Assembly (NCBI GenBank): GCA_009692585.1
Contig: SHYX01000047.1
Coordinates: forward strand, 1-34,114
Length of the DNA stretch: 34,114 bases
Source of the DNA: Myxococcales bacterium
Lineage (GTDB): Bacteria; Myxococcota; UBA796; SXON01
Direction: 5' to 3'
Position numbers and translations under genes: made by a program. Of this stretch, positions 33,939 to 34,114 are shown piece after piece. Under the pieces are notes generated by a model. That model was not told where the DNA came from and did not search any database. It saw nothing but the letters and a program-made list of their open reading frames with translations. The first letter of the stretch is position 1, and each line of letters begins with the position of its first letter.

Positions 33939-34114
33939 CGGCGCGCTAGCAGCGTTCGGCGTTTCTGACTTCTGAGCGGAGATCGACATCGTCAGGGTCA
34001 TCGAAATCGACTCGCACATCGCGTGAGTCACCGACAACGGGGACGACGATGACGACAACGATGACGACCTCGTTGTTGCGCTCCCGATCCTCACGCTGGC
34101 GGTAGTCGCCGCCT
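33939..34114. other. Gene-free end of the window
   Basis: No gene is supportable in these 176 bases. The plus frame from 34027 reads TDNGDDDDDNDDDLVV followed by a hydrophobic run (ALPILTLAVVAA) to the edge, but a TGA lies just before it and no start codon in that frame is seen. It may be the decayed remains or a frameshifted piece of an acidic-linker protein. Confidence 0.3.

Noticed and set aside
34027..34114. Acidic then hydrophobic frame at the right edge (TDNGDDDDDNDDDLVV)
   Set aside because: A stop lies just before it, no start codon in frame is visible and it runs off the window, so it is not called as a gene.

Overview
This window looks like a piece of chromosome from a high-GC member of the Myxococcota or a related deltaproteobacterial lineage. 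The reasons are the very GC-rich third codon positions, many short-signal lipoproteins with Asp/Thr/Ser-rich linkers, a large surface lipoprotein built from the Cys/Asp metal-binding repeats common in myxobacteria (MopE-like), and a ferredoxin-dependent 2-oxoacid oxidoreductase. The assignment is an inference; no rRNA or marker tree is available. No tRNA, rRNA, CRISPR array or prophage was recognised. Genes are tightly packed, often overlapping by 4 bp, and the two mobile elements found are both degenerate.

Layout. 1-105: tail of an unknown plus-strand gene. 108-760: broken IS1182-like transposase. 773-5567: membrane GGDEF-EAL cyclic-di-GMP enzyme, a divergent rmlA/rmlB nucleotide-sugar pair, and an orphan DUF4157 HExxH protein. 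5829-8753: MopE-repeat plus beta-propeller lipoprotein. 8757-10991: stand-alone E2-type acyltransferase, a small lipoprotein and a glycosyltransferase-like protein, all on the minus strand. 11046-14667: korA-korB-HAD phosphatase operon. 14680-16073: DUF309 and HEAT-repeat proteins, coupled. 16074-16427: the only long gene-free stretch without a mobile element; it carries two perfect DnaA boxes. 16428-17975: unknown secreted or anchored protein. 17991-20945: minus-strand row of BtpA-like, Y-family-polymerase-like and PD-(D/E)XK Fe-S nuclease genes. 21097-23016: three lipoproteins. 23214-24599: M20 peptidase. 24604-25065: NTF2-like anchored protein. 25095-25566: an IS1595-derived mini-element with terminal inverted repeats and target duplication. 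25565-28198: Tat-signal subunit, GMC flavoenzyme and lipoprotein operon. 28254-32473: isoleucyl-tRNA synthetase translationally coupled to a radical SAM protein. 32493-33938: FN3-arylsulfotransferase-like lipoprotein.

Functional themes. KorAB provides reversible ferredoxin-linked 2-oxoacid oxidation. The GMC operon looks like a periplasmic sugar or alcohol dehydrogenase exported by a Tat hitchhiker subunit, but its third gene is a lipoprotein and not the usual cytochrome c. The most novel-looking unit is the DNA-processing pair at 18794-20945: an apparently catalytically dead Y-family polymerase relative with a C-terminal clamp-like motif, downstream of a four-cysteine RecB/Cas4-type nuclease. 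It may be an unrecognised repair or mutagenesis module.
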